A stretch of DNA of 64,000 bases from NCBI RefSeq assembly GCF_036287235.1, contig NZ_CP142850.1, forward strand, positions 2,695,336-2,759,335, written 5' to 3'. How positions within the stretch are numbered: the stretch's first letter is position 1; every line of letters starts with the position of its first letter. Shown here one piece after another: positions 54,549-63,716 of this stretch. The position numbers and the translations under genes were made by a program. The notes under the pieces were generated by a model that had not been told where the DNA came from, searched no databases, and worked only from the letters and a program-made list of their open reading frames with translations. The stretch comes from Exiguobacterium sp. 9-2 (GTDB lineage: Bacteria; Bacillota; Bacilli; Exiguobacteriales; Exiguobacteriaceae).

Positions 54549-55907
54549 ATGAAACTAAAACGTCTGATCCCGATTTTTGCCTTATCGACCCTTTCCCTGA
54601 GTACGATGATTTCGATGCCGGAAGCCGAAGCGAAAGCCAAACATACTCACTCACCCGAAATCCGGAACGTCATCTTCCTGATTGGTGACGGCATGGGTGT
54701 CTCATACACGTCTGCACACCGTTACTTAAAGAACGATCCTTCGACGACGACGGCTGAAAAAACAGCCTTTGATCCCTATCTCGTCGGTCAACAGATGACA
54801 TATCCGGAAGATGCGAAGGAGAATATCACCGATTCCGCCTCTGCCGCGACAGCGATGTCCTCTGGTGTGAAGACGTACAATGCAGCGATTGCGGTCGATA
54901 ATGATAAATCGGAAGTCAAGACCGTCCTTGAAGCAGCCAAAGAACGTGGCAAGTCAACGGGACTCGTCGCGACATCGGAAATCACGCATGCAACACCTGC
55001 CTCATTCGGTGCGCATGACGAAAGTCGTAAAAACATGAATGCGATTGCAGATGACTATTTCAAAGAACGTGTGAACGGCAAACATAAGATTGATGTCATG
55101 CTCGGGGGTGGGAAATCGAACTTCGTCCGTCCAGACGTCGATTTGACGAAAGCGTTCAAGAAAGATGGCTATAGCTATGTCACTGACCTCAATCAGCTGC
55201 AAGCAGATAAAAATAAACAAGTGCTCGGATTGTTCGCAGACGGTGGATTACCTAAACGAATCGATCGCGAAAACTCAGTCCCGTCACTTGCTCAAATGAC
55301 GAACGCCGCAATCAAGCGACTTGATTCGAATAAAAAAGGATTCTTCCTGATGGTCGAAGGCAGTCAAATTGACTGGGCAGGACACGACAATGATATCGTC
55401 GGTGCGATGAGTGAGATGGAAGATTTCGAACGTGCTTTTAAAGCCGCGATCGCTTTCGCGAAGAAAGATAAGCATACACTCGTCGTCGCAACAGCCGACC
55501 ACTCGACTGGCGGTTACTCGATTGGTGCAGATGGCATTTACAACTGGTTCGCTGAGCCAATCAAAGCAGCGAAGAAGACACCTGACTTCATGGCGCAGCA
55601 AATCGTCGAAGGCGCGGACGTACGGAAAACGTTAATGAAGTACATCGACCAAGACAAACTCGCCTTGACGGATCAAGAAATCGACAGCGTCTCTCGCGCT
55701 GCTGAATCGAAAACATTACTCGACATCGATAATGCCATCGAAGAGATCTTCAACGAACGCTCGCATACGGGCTGGACGACAGGTGGTCATACGGGTGAAG
55801 ACGTACCCGTCTATGCGTTCGGTCCTGCGAAAGACCGATTCGCTGGTCAAGTCGATAACACGGATCACGCCAAAATCATCTTCGATCTGTTGAAGGCGAA
55901 GAAATAA
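54549..55907 (+). CDS. phoA: Secreted alkaline phosphatase
   Basis: The 452-residue metalloenzyme has a signal peptide (to about residue 28, ending AEA). It releases phosphate from monoesters outside the cell. Metal and active-site motifs are visible: Asp47 in LIGDGMGVS, nucleophile Ser96 in TDSASAATAM, EITHATPASF, VEGSQIDWAGHDND, ATADHSTGGY and the C-terminal HTGEDVPVYAFGP. AGGAGGAAT precedes the ATG. A lipoprotein gene follows after 11 bases, so the two form an operon. Confidence 0.95.
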   Translation: MKLKRLIPIFALSTLSLSTMISMPEAEAKAKHTHSPEIRNVIFLIGDGMGVSYTSAHRYLKNDPSTTTAEKTAFDPYLVGQQMTYPEDAKENITDSASAATAMSSGVKTYNAAIAVDNDKSEVKTVLEAAKERGKSTGLVATSEITHATPASFGAHDESRKNMNAIADDYFKERVNGKHKIDVMLGGGKSNFVRPDVDLTKAFKKDGYSYVTDLNQLQADKNKQVLGLFADGGLPKRIDRENSVPSLAQMTNAAIKRLDSNKKGFFLMVEGSQIDWAGHDNDIVGAMSEMEDFERAFKAAIAFAKKDKHTLVVATADHSTGGYSIGADGIYNWFAEPIKAAKKTPDFMAQQIVEGADVRKTLMKYIDQDKLALTDQEIDSVSRAAESKTLLDIDNAIEEIFNERSHTGWTTGGHTGEDVPVYAFGPAKDRFAGQVDNTDHAKIIFDLLKAKK

Positions 55908-55918
55908 GGAGACGTCTC

Positions 55919-56566
55919 ATGAAACAGATCCTTGCTACTTTGATGCTTGGGACAGTGCTCGCTGGTTGTAGCACTTCCGCATCACAAGACACACCGAAAG
56001 AACCATCGTCTGCGAAACAAGAGCAGCCGGTACTGCTTGAAAAAACAAGCGCCTATGTCCCGAACCCACAACTTCCAGATGATCGTCAGCTGACGAAAAT
56101 CGATCAAACCGTGACGGACGACAAAGGCGACCTGACGTTAAAACAGTTCAAACCAGTGAATGAAACGCGGAAGATTGGTCCAATCAAGATGACGATCGAA
56201 GAAATCAAAGTCTTTCACGCCCGTCCAAGCTACGGCATGATCGATTTCTTCCATGGTTATACGCACGATGAGTCCTTTGATCTGATTAAGATACGTGTCA
56301 CGATCACAAACACGAGTGACGCACCCGTCACCTTTAATCCCGTTGCTCATTTCAAACTGGATGACGAAGCGGAAAAGACACTTGAAGACGATGTCTATCT
56401 CGAATCCCTGGCGAAGACATATGCTCCGTCTGAAACTCATAGTGGTAACTTTGGATTCATCTTGGAACGCCCGGTCACATCAATCGAACTCTTGACAAGT
56501 GACGTACTCGATGAAAAACAAGCGGTCCTCCAAAAGGGTACGACGTATTCGACATCCCTTCGTTAA
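55919..56566 (+). CDS. Lipoprotein with DUF4352-like beta domain
   Basis: The 215-residue protein has a clear lipobox (GTVLAGCS, Cys17) and a linker rich in Gln/Pro/Lys. From about residue 75 it has a beta-sandwich (GPIKMTIEEIKVFH, DLIKIRVTITNTSDAPVTFNP) of the type found in DUF4352-like surface lipoproteins. It would sit on the outer face of the membrane. AAGGAGAC precedes the ATG, and it follows the phosphatase by 11 bases. Any role in phosphate metabolism is inference from the operon. Confidence 0.8.
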   Translation: MKQILATLMLGTVLAGCSTSASQDTPKEPSSAKQEQPVLLEKTSAYVPNPQLPDDRQLTKIDQTVTDDKGDLTLKQFKPVNETRKIGPIKMTIEEIKVFHARPSYGMIDFFHGYTHDESFDLIKIRVTITNTSDAPVTFNPVAHFKLDDEAEKTLEDDVYLESLAKTYAPSETHSGNFGFILERPVTSIELLTSDVLDEKQAVLQKGTTYSTSLR

Positions 56567-56579
56567 CTACCCTTCACAC

Positions 56580-56636
56580 TTTTGCGCTCCATCTGTTTTC
56601 CGGTTGTACCCGGACCATAGGTGGAGCTATTTTGAT
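56580..56636 (+). terminator. Terminator after phosphatase-lipoprotein operon
   Basis: GCTCCA.C ... TCCGG / CCGGA ... G.TGGAGC nested stems followed by TATTTTG. Confidence 0.7.
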
Positions 56637-56694
56637 GCCTGTATTCGTTCCATGCTACACTAAAAGCACTATTTGAGTGCAAAGGACGGATTGT

Positions 56695-57402
56695 ATGCCG
56701 AAATACTTAACCATTTATCATCAACTCGCACAACGGATTCAAGAAGGAACGCTTCCAGCTGACATGAAATTACCTTCTGAGACAGAATTGATGCATGAAT
56801 TCGAGGCGAGTCGTGGAACGGTCCGAAAAGCGATCGATGCGCTGCAAGAGAAAGGCTTCGTCCGCAAACACCAAGGAAAGGGTGTCTTCGTTCTGTCGCA
56901 AGAAGCGATCGAGTTTCAGTTCAACGGAATCGTCAGCTTTTCGGAGGCGCATCGCCGGATGGGTCGACATGCTGTCGAGACGGATGTGCTATCATGCGAA
57001 GTGCTCTCCGCCTCTCCTGAGCTCGCTTCGTTATTGCATGTGGCACAAGGAACAGACGTAACCCGTATTGAGCGGATTCGTCAGATTGATGGCGAACGCG
57101 TCATCCGTGACATTAATCATTTCGTAACCGCACTTGTGCCCGACCTAACCGCTGACATTGCTAAAGGGTCCATCTATCATTACATCGAAGAGACACTCGG
57201 ACGGCAGATCAGCTATGCGAAACGAAAGATTGAAGCGCGCCCTGCGACACGGGAAGACCAAGAACGACTTGATCTTCACGACATGACACACGTCATCGTC
57301 GTCACGAACGATACGTACTTCTATGAAGGACAACATTTCGAGCGAACGGAATCACGTCACCGCCTCGATAAATTTCAATTCACCGATATCGCACGGCGTT
57401 GA
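56695..57402 (+). CDS. treR: Trehalose operon repressor TreR (GntR/UTRA)
   Basis: The 235-residue repressor starts at ATG 56695 (AAGGACGG upstream). N-terminal winged HTH (YHQLAQRIQEGTLPADMKLPSETELMHEFEASRGTVRKAIDALQ) and C-terminal UTRA effector domain (from about residue 85), which in TreR binds trehalose 6-phosphate. It lies just before treP-treC, and two matching operators lie between. In Bacillus treR is the third gene of treP-treA-treR; here it comes first and is separately terminated. Confidence 0.9.
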   Translation: MPKYLTIYHQLAQRIQEGTLPADMKLPSETELMHEFEASRGTVRKAIDALQEKGFVRKHQGKGVFVLSQEAIEFQFNGIVSFSEAHRRMGRHAVETDVLSCEVLSASPELASLLHVAQGTDVTRIERIRQIDGERVIRDINHFVTALVPDLTADIAKGSIYHYIEETLGRQISYAKRKIEARPATREDQERLDLHDMTHVIVVTNDTYFYEGQHFERTESRHRLDKFQFTDIARR

Positions 57403-57417
57403 ATAGATGATGATCCA

Positions 57418-57453
57418 TGAGGGAATCCGTACATAACGGGTTCTCTCTTTTTT
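57418..57453 (+). terminator. Terminator after treR
   Basis: GAGGGAATCCGT / ACGGGTTCTCTC stem (one mismatch) followed by TTTTTT. Confidence 0.85.
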
Positions 57454-57462
57454 AAACATTTC

Positions 57463-57505
57463 AACTTATCTATATAAGTTCTTGACCAACTTATATAGAT
57501 AAGTT
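57463..57505. promoter_or_regulatory. Two mirrored TreR-type operators
   Basis: AACTTATCTATATAAGTT (57463-57480) and its exact reverse complement AACTTATATAGATAAGTT (57488-57505), seven bases apart. Each is itself a near-palindrome. The second fills the spacer of the treP promoter. Confidence 0.85.
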
Positions 57506-57510
57506 AAGAT
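57482..57510 (+). promoter_or_regulatory. Promoter of treP-treC
   Basis: TTGACC (57482-57487), 17-base spacer (the second operator), TAAGAT (57505-57510). Confidence 0.7.
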
Positions 57511-57525
57511 AAGTGTGCGCAGATA

Positions 57526-57539
57526 AGAAAACGTTTTCA
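57526..57539. promoter_or_regulatory. cre site (CcpA) downstream of treP promoter
   Basis: AGAAAACGTTTTCA matches TGWAARCGYTWWCW in 13 of 14 positions and lies just past the transcription start, where CcpA-HPr(Ser-P) would block transcription. Confidence 0.75.
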
Positions 57540-57584
57540 TTTCAAAAGTGGTCGAGTACGTCACTTCCAAAAAGGAGCATCGAG

Positions 57585-59024
57585 ATGAAACCAAACTATC
57601 GTCAGATTGCAGAGCAAATCATTGAGAAAATCGGAGGCAAGGAGAACGTTGAGCAGGCAGCTCACTGTGTCACCCGTCTTCGCTTAACGCTTAAAAATCA
57701 AGAGCTTGTCGACCAAGAAGCCTTACTTGAAGTTCCGCTCGTCAAAGGCGCGTTCTTGAACGCAGGCGTCTATCAAATCGTCATTGGTGCCGGTGATGTC
57801 GACCGGGTCTATGCTGAATTCATTCAACTGACTGGTTTGCAGGCGACAACGATTGCAGATGTTAAATCGTCAGGAGCGGCGAAAATGAACCCGTTCCAAA
57901 AGTTGATCAAAGTCTTTTCCGACGTCTTCATGCCCATCATCCCGGCGATCATCGTCGCTGGTCTCTTAATGGGGATCAATAACCTGTTTGGTATCGAATT
58001 CGGTGGCAAGACGATGATTGATCGTTATCCGAATCTACAAGGATTATGGGACCTGATCAATATGATGGCAAATACCGCTTTCGTCTTCCTCCCGGCACTC
58101 GTCGGCTGGTCGGCAACGAAACGCTTCGGTGGAAGTGAGATCCTCGGAATCGTCATGGGTCTAATGCTTGTTCACCCTGATCTCTTAAACGCTTGGAATT
58201 ACGGACAGAGCGCTTTAAAAGGTGAAATTCCGACGTTCAACATCCTCGGTCTGTTTGAAATCGAAAAAGTCGGCTATCAAGGACAAATTCTCCCGGTGCT
58301 CGCAGCCGCTTATGTCCTTAGTACGATTGAACGCTGGCTCAAAAAACGCGTACCGAACGCCATCCAATTACTCGTCGTACCGATTACGACGATCACATTA
58401 ACGGGCTTCCTTGCCCTTGCCGTCATCGGACCGGTCACACGTCAAGTCGGTGACTGGATCACGATTGGTGTCGTCAATACGTTCGAAGCTGTTCCGTTAC
58501 TCGGTGCCTTATTATTCGGTGCACTCTACGCACCGCTCGTCATCACCGGCATGCATCACATGTTCATCGCCGTCGACTTACAGTTGATCGGACAAAGCGG
58601 AACGACGTTTATCTGGCCGATGATCGCGATCTCGAACATCGCCCAAGGTTCAGCAACGCTTGCGATGCTTTTCCTCGCGAAAAACGTCAACGATAAGAAC
58701 ATGGCGTCGACGTCGGCCCTATCCGCTTACTTTGGGATCACGGAACCAGCGATGTTCGGGGTTAATCTTCGATTCAAATATCCGTTTTATGCGGCACTCG
58801 TCGGATCAGCAATCGCGTCTGCCTTCATCGCAGTCAGCGGTGTCCTTGCTCCTGCAATCGGTGTCGGTGGCTTACCTGCTTTCATCTCGATCGTACCCGG
58901 GTCGATTCTATCGTTCATTGTCGGCATGGTAATCGCAATTATCGTTCCTATTGCCTGTACGTTCCTGTTCCACTGTGTCTCAACGAAACGCGCAAAAAAA
59001 GCCGCACTGAACAAAGCGGCGTAA
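57585..59024 (+). CDS. treP: Trehalose PTS permease EIIBC
   Basis: The 479-residue protein has an N-terminal EIIB domain (phosphorylated Cys28 in AAHCVTRLRLTL) and a C-terminal ten-helix EIIC domain (from about residue 110; GMHHMFIAVDLQLIG, SAYFGITEPAMFGVNLR). No EIIA domain is present, so it must borrow one (in Bacillus the glucose EIIA). It imports trehalose as trehalose 6-phosphate. ATG 57585 has AAAAAGGAGC upstream; the open frame before it covers the promoter and operators. Confidence 0.93.
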   Translation: MKPNYRQIAEQIIEKIGGKENVEQAAHCVTRLRLTLKNQELVDQEALLEVPLVKGAFLNAGVYQIVIGAGDVDRVYAEFIQLTGLQATTIADVKSSGAAKMNPFQKLIKVFSDVFMPIIPAIIVAGLLMGINNLFGIEFGGKTMIDRYPNLQGLWDLINMMANTAFVFLPALVGWSATKRFGGSEILGIVMGLMLVHPDLLNAWNYGQSALKGEIPTFNILGLFEIEKVGYQGQILPVLAAAYVLSTIERWLKKRVPNAIQLLVVPITTITLTGFLALAVIGPVTRQVGDWITIGVVNTFEAVPLLGALLFGALYAPLVITGMHHMFIAVDLQLIGQSGTTFIWPMIAISNIAQGSATLAMLFLAKNVNDKNMASTSALSAYFGITEPAMFGVNLRFKYPFYAALVGSAIASAFIAVSGVLAPAIGVGGLPAFISIVPGSILSFIVGMVIAIIVPIACTFLFHCVSTKRAKKAALNKAA

Positions 59025-59045
59025 TTTCAGAAAGGTGTGTATCTG

Positions 59046-60686
59046 ATGATCACGACAACCGATTGGCGCAAATCCGCCGTTTATCAAATCTATCCGAAGA
59101 GTTTTTATAGTCCGGAGGGCAAAGCGACCGGTACGTTGCGCGGGGTCACGGCCAAACTCGATTATCTGGCGGATCTTGGTGTCGATTACCTGTGGTTGAC
59201 GCCGGTCTATGCCTCACCGCAAAACGATAATGGATATGATGTCAGTGACTATTACGCGATCGATCCCTCGTATGGAACGATGGATGATTTCGAGACGTTA
59301 CTCGCAGAAACAAAACGACGTGGTCTGTCAGTCATGATGGATATCGTCGTCAATCACTGCTCGACGTCACACGCTTGGTTCGAAGAAGGACGTCATCCGG
59401 ACAGTCCCTATCATGACTACTTCATTTGGCGCGAGACACCGAACGACTGGGTATCGAAGTTCGGCGGTCCTGCTTGGTCATTCGATGAGGTAGCTGGTAA
59501 GTATTACTTGCACCTGTTCGACAAGACGCAAGCGGACCTGAACTGGGAAAATCCCCGACTCCGGGAAGACGTTTACGCGATGATGCGCTTTTGGCGCGAT
59601 AAAGGGGTCAGCGGCTTCCGACTCGACGTCATTAACTTGATCTCGAAGACGCCAGGGCTTCCCAATGATCCCGAGGGAGACGGACGTGCGTACTATACGG
59701 ACGGACCAAACATTCATGACTACTTGCAAGAGATGAACGCAGCCGTTTTTGCCGGACACGATCTCTTGACGGTCGGTGAGATGTCGTCGACGTCGCTTGA
59801 ACATTGTCTTCAATATTCTTCGCTCGAAAATCAAGAACTGAAGATGACGTTCAACTTCCATCACTTGAAGGTCGATTATCCGAACGGTGAGAAATGGACG
59901 GCTGCACCGTTTGACTTCAAGCAGTTGAAACAAATTTTCTCCGACTGGCAAACTGGCATGAACGGACAAGCATGGAACGCGATTTTTTGGTGTAACCATG
60001 ACCAACCCCGCGTCGTCAGCCGGTTTGGTGACGACGTCGCGTATCGTGTCGAGAGTGCAAAGATGCTCGCGACAACGCTTCATGGCTTGCAAGGTACACC
60101 GTATATTTACCAAGGAGAAGAGATCGGAATGCCGAATCCGGACTTCACGAATCTGTCCGACTACCGTGATGTCGAGACATTGAATGCCTATCAAGAAGCA
60201 CGGACCAACGGCGTATCGGAAGAAGCAATTCTCGCTGCGATCCGTCAAAAATCGCGCGATAACGCGCGGACACCGATGCCTTGGTCGGACGCCGTCAACG
60301 GTGGCTTTAGTACAAGTGAACCATGGATTCCGGTCTCGCCGACGTATGATCAGATCAATGTCAAGGCTGCTGTCGCAGACCCTGATTCGGTCTATCATCA
60401 TTACAAACGGTTGATTCAACTCCGCAAACAGTATGACGTGCTCACGGACGGTTCATACCGGCTGTTGACACCGGACGATCCATCACTCTGGGCGTACGAA
60501 CGCGCAACGAGTGAAGAAGAATTACTCGTCGTCTCGAATTTCTACGGAACGGACACTACGTTTACGTTACCTCATGACGGATCGGACTATACGGTGTTGC
60601 TTCATAATTATCAGCAGATGCAGACAGAGGGGTACACTTTAACGTTACGACCTTATGAATCACTGATGCTTTATCGTAAAAAGTGA
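59046..60686 (+). CDS. treC: Trehalose-6-phosphate hydrolase (GH13)
   Basis: The 546-residue cytosolic enzyme splits trehalose 6-phosphate into glucose and glucose 6-phosphate. GH13 residues: Asp194 in SGFRLDVINLISK (nucleophile), Glu245 in TVGEMSS and Asp319 in WCNHDQPR. ATG 59046 has AAAGGTG 8 bases upstream, 21 bases after the treP stop. Oligo-1,6-glucosidase is the structural alternative, but linkage to treP settles the choice. B. subtilis calls this gene treA. Confidence 0.94.
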   Translation: MITTTDWRKSAVYQIYPKSFYSPEGKATGTLRGVTAKLDYLADLGVDYLWLTPVYASPQNDNGYDVSDYYAIDPSYGTMDDFETLLAETKRRGLSVMMDIVVNHCSTSHAWFEEGRHPDSPYHDYFIWRETPNDWVSKFGGPAWSFDEVAGKYYLHLFDKTQADLNWENPRLREDVYAMMRFWRDKGVSGFRLDVINLISKTPGLPNDPEGDGRAYYTDGPNIHDYLQEMNAAVFAGHDLLTVGEMSSTSLEHCLQYSSLENQELKMTFNFHHLKVDYPNGEKWTAAPFDFKQLKQIFSDWQTGMNGQAWNAIFWCNHDQPRVVSRFGDDVAYRVESAKMLATTLHGLQGTPYIYQGEEIGMPNPDFTNLSDYRDVETLNAYQEARTNGVSEEAILAAIRQKSRDNARTPMPWSDAVNGGFSTSEPWIPVSPTYDQINVKAAVADPDSVYHHYKRLIQLRKQYDVLTDGSYRLLTPDDPSLWAYERATSEEELLVVSNFYGTDTTFTLPHDGSDYTVLLHNYQQMQTEGYTLTLRPYESLMLYRKK

Positions 60687-60709
60687 TTGAATGAGACGGA
60701 GCACATGCA

Positions 60710-60763
60710 AAAAAGAGGAGGTTGGTTTCCAAGGGATACCCTGGAAACCAATCTTCTCTTTTG
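60710..60763 (+). terminator. Terminator after treP-treC
   Basis: TTGGTTTCCA / TGGAAACCAA stem within a larger AAAAGAG...CTCTTTT pairing; T-run follows. Confidence 0.9.
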
Positions 60764-60792
60764 TTGAATAAATATAGAATGTGAATGCCTAT

Positions 60793-60851
60793 TCCTCGAC
60801 TCCTACAGGAAAAGAAAGCATGGTACATGCTTTTGTCAGGGAAAGCGAGGA
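60793..60851 (+). repeat. Structured intergenic repeat, copy D (short form)
   Basis: Outer arms TCCTCG / CGAGGA; skeleton ACTCCTACAGGAAAA, hairpin 1 AAAGCATG/CATGCTTT, GTCAGGGAAAGC. The inner long stem of copies A-C is missing cleanly, leaving one compact hairpin. Confidence 0.75.
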
Positions 60852-60923
60852 TGGCAGAGTCATTCGTTTTCAAAAATGATTTTTAAGCACTAGTTCCTTC
60901 CGAGTCTTTCATTTTCGCATGTT

Positions 60924-62282
60924 CTACGAAACTTTCCGATTCGCTTCTTCTCGTCTCAACTGTTCGCGGAACAGTCTTGTCTCAGCAATGACGACACCGG
61001 ACAATCCAATCAAACCGATTAAGTTCGGAATCGCCATCAATCCATTAAAGACATCGGAAATCGCCCAGACCATGTTCAAGTTCGTCGTCATCGCACCCGC
61101 TCCGGCGACTAAGACGAACAGGATACGGTATGGGAGGATCGATTTTTGACCGAATAGATAATAGATTGATTTTTCGCCATAATACGACCAGCCAAGAACA
61201 GTCGAATAAGCAAACATGACGAGTCCAATCGTGACGATGTATTTTCCGGCAGGACCGAGGAAGACCTCGAAGCTTGCTGTCGTCAATTCAACGCCTTGTA
61301 ACTTCGTATCAAGTTGTCCTCCCATGACGAGCGTCAAACCTGTGATCGAACAGACGACCAATGTATCTAAAAACACCTGCGTCATCGAAACGAGCGCTTG
61401 ACGTCCTGGGAAGTCCGTTTTCGCTGCAGCGGCTGCAATCGGTGCTGAACCAAGACCCGCTTCATTTGAGAAGACACCACGCGCGACACCATAACGAATC
61501 GCCGCCCCGATCGCGCCACCCGTAATTGCTTCGCTTGAGAACGTGCTGCTGAAGATCGTCGAAATCGCACCTGGAATCAAGTCATAGTTCATGACGAGAA
61601 TCAGTAATCCACTTCCAACATAGAAGAAAATCATAAACGGAACAAACAAACTGACAACTTTTCCGATTGATTTGACCCCACCAAGAATGACGACGCCTGT
61701 CAGTACCATCAATACGATCCCCGTCACGTAAAGTGGCACATCGAACGTTGATTTCATCGCGAGGGCGACCGAATTCGTCTGGACCCCGTTCCCGATCCCG
61801 AACGCAGCGATTGAAGCGAATGCGGCAAACAAGACACCCAGCCATTTCTGCTTCAGCCCACGCTCGAGATAATACATTGGCCCCCCTGCCATCTGTCCAT
61901 TTTCATCAACGACACGGTACTTGACGGCAAGGATTGCTTCCGCATACTTCGTCGCCATCCCGAATAGACCGGACAACCACATCCAAACGATCGCACCCGG
62001 TCCGCCGAGGACGACGGCGGTTGCGACACCAACGATATTCCCCGTACCGACGGTCGCAGCCAGTGCCGTCATCAATGCTTGAAAGTGACTGATGTCGCCT
62101 TCCGACTTATCGTCCTGATGCTTTGAAAACGCGAGCTTCAGCGCATACGGTAGTTTGGTAATTTGAATGAATCCTAAGCGAATCGTCAAGTAAATCCCCG
62201 TACCGACCAACAGAATAAGTAACGGTGGTCCCCAAACAAGATTGGACACCGTACTGATCCAGTCACTAAATGAATTTCCCAT
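60924..62282 (-). CDS. Sodium:alanine/glycine symporter (AGCS family)
   Basis: The 452-residue membrane protein has about 11 transmembrane helices. Family signatures: ALAATVGTGNIVGVATAV, GGPGAIVWMWLSGLFGMATKYAE, GGPMYYLERGL and RYGVARGVFSNEAGLGSAP. It takes up Ala or Gly with Na+ (or H+); which amino acid cannot be told (AlsT-like). AAAGGGAGG precedes ATG 62282. It is convergent with treC, with repeat copy D between, and has no clear terminator of its own. Confidence 0.92.
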   Translation of the reverse strand: MGNSFSDWISTVSNLVWGPPLLILLVGTGIYLTIRLGFIQITKLPYALKLAFSKHQDDKSEGDISHFQALMTALAATVGTGNIVGVATAVVLGGPGAIVWMWLSGLFGMATKYAEAILAVKYRVVDENGQMAGGPMYYLERGLKQKWLGVLFAAFASIAAFGIGNGVQTNSVALAMKSTFDVPLYVTGIVLMVLTGVVILGGVKSIGKVVSLFVPFMIFFYVGSGLLILVMNYDLIPGAISTIFSSTFSSEAITGGAIGAAIRYGVARGVFSNEAGLGSAPIAAAAAKTDFPGRQALVSMTQVFLDTLVVCSITGLTLVMGGQLDTKLQGVELTTASFEVFLGPAGKYIVTIGLVMFAYSTVLGWSYYGEKSIYYLFGQKSILPYRILFVLVAGAGAMTTNLNMVWAISDVFNGLMAIPNLIGLIGLSGVVIAETRLFREQLRREEANRKVS

Positions 62283-62480
62283 TCGTGTTACCTCCCTTTA
62301 TGAAATATGTAGTTCTTTACCATTTTTTCAGAATTTACTGATAATTGTCAAACTATTTTTTTATGAAACTATTTTGATACCTATTCATTTCAATAATATG
62401 AAGGAGATAGTCGTGATTCATACTTCACCGTCTCGGAACAACTGACGAAATCGTGAAATTTAATAATCAATAGGCTAAGA
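62283..62480. other. Intergenic A/T-rich region upstream of the AGCS gene
   Basis: Contains the AGCS leader on the minus strand. On the plus strand AAGGAG before GTG 62413 opens a frame of only 11 codons, perhaps the broken start of the pseudogene that follows. Confidence 0.4.
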
Positions 62481-62850
62481 ATAACGGAGCAACGATCACG
62501 GATACCGTTAACACAGCACACATCCTCCTGTTCACTACGATCGTTGTCATTGGAGTGTTCAGTGGAATCTTTATTATCTTGATTTTATAATCGATCTTCG
62601 GTCCTCTTCGCCAACTGCAGGCAAAACCTACGAACTTGCCACTCAAGACGATCGAACATTTGAATGCCGCGTCCGGTGGGGTGCTGTCCTTCATCGATAC
62701 GAAAGTCGTCAATGACAATGATTTATTCGAAGCTATCTCGATTCAATACTAGGATGACGCTCAAGCATTCCGCGATATGCACGAACAGATTTCCGTCAGT
62801 CAAAAACAGACGGAAGCACTAAAAGAAGTTCTTCGTCAGTTCCAAGTTTC
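62481..62850 (+). pseudogene. Decayed membrane sensor/chemoreceptor-like gene
   Basis: One plus-strand frame reads NNGATITDTV, a transmembrane-like stretch (LLFTTIVVIGVFSGIFII), a stop, then SIFGPLRQLQ (as at the TM2-HAMP junction of chemoreceptors and kinases), further protein-like text, a second stop, and MHEQISVSQKQTEALKEVL. Two in-frame stops and the lack of a start, catalytic or signalling domain mark it as a remnant. The parent family is inferred only from the TM-PLRQL junction and the coiled-coil-like tail. Confidence 0.6.
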
Positions 62851-62888
62851 AAAAAAGTCCCCTCATCTTCATGGAAGAGAGGGGACTT
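62850..62888 (-). terminator. Terminator after lipoprotein gene
   Basis: AAGTCCCCTC / GAGGGGACTT stem; TTTTTTG follows on the minus strand. Confidence 0.9.
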
Positions 62889-62894
62889 CGATGT

Positions 62895-63716
62895 TTATTG
62901 TGCTGCACCTGTGAGCGGTTGTGCATCTTTTGCTTCCGCAGGTAATTTGATTTCGCTGATCTCATTGAATTTTGAGAACGTCGACTCGTTCTTCATATTG
63001 AACTCGGTATCTTTTTCAATCGCAAACACCATGTCCATATCGAGTGATTTCGGATAGAATGTTTTCGCATCATACGTCATCGTGTAATTCATTTTCTTGT
63101 AATCGATGCTGTCCATCGCATCTTTCATCTGTGCCATCTGTCCTGTCTGCTCGAGCGAATCCTTCATGAATGCTTTGAGGTCGTCCCCTTTTAGTTTGAC
63201 GTCGATTTGATAAACGTCACCCTCTTTTTTGGCGGTCCAGTTGTCTTTGTACTTTTTCAGTAGCTTGAGATTTTGATCCGTCGATGCCGATGACTCCATC
63301 GCCTCAACCATATCACCTAGCTCCGAGACATCTTGAACGAGCCATTGTCCGTTTTGCGATAGATACATCTTATCGTCGACGATATAGCTCTCGATCGACA
63401 TGTCCTTACCGTCCTGTGGATTTTTCATCGTCATCGTTTGATGCATCGTAAGCGGCTTCTGGATGATATCGGCTGATACCTTCTGATCTACTGCCATCTC
63501 ACCTGCTTTTGAATTGACTGTCCCCTCCATGTGGAACGATTTAATATCTTTTTGAGCGGCTGTCGCTTTATTCAGTAATTCTGTATTCGAGAGTTCCCCC
63601 GACTTCGTCGAACCAGACCCACTGCCACTACCCGAATCTGTCTGCCCATCTTGACATCCAGCTAGTCCAATCGATGCTGCGACGATCCCAGCTGCTACCC
63701 ACCTTGTTTTCTTCAT
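62895..63716 (-). CDS. Lipoprotein, DUF6612/LppX-like fold
   Basis: The 273-residue protein starts at ATG 63716 (GGAGG 8 bases upstream; ATG 63722 is too close). Lipobox IGLAGC, then a Gly/Ser linker (SGSGSGSGST) and a beta-rich domain (SFHMEGTV, KMYLSQNGQWL, TMTYDAKTFYPKSLDMDMVF) that resembles DUF6612-type and LppX/LprG-like half-barrels. Such folds hold lipids in mycobacteria, but binding here is unknown. It would be tethered to the outer membrane face. Single gene with own terminator. Confidence 0.82.
   Translation of the reverse strand: MKKTRWVAAGIVAASIGLAGCQDGQTDSGSGSGSGSTKSGELSNTELLNKATAAQKDIKSFHMEGTVNSKAGEMAVDQKVSADIIQKPLTMHQTMTMKNPQDGKDMSIESYIVDDKMYLSQNGQWLVQDVSELGDMVEAMESSASTDQNLKLLKKYKDNWTAKKEGDVYQIDVKLKGDDLKAFMKDSLEQTGQMAQMKDAMDSIDYKKMNYTMTYDAKTFYPKSLDMDMVFAIEKDTEFNMKNESTFSKFNEISEIKLPAEAKDAQPLTGAAQ

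Noticed and set aside
59478-60419. Open frame of 313 codons on the minus strand inside treC
   Set aside because: It is antisense to a full-length GH13 gene with intact catalytic motifs, has no ribosome site and its translation looks random; third-position codon bias of treC explains it.
62467-62718. 83-codon minus-strand frame
   Set aside because: It is antisense to the sensor-like pseudogene frame, which has the more protein-like translation.
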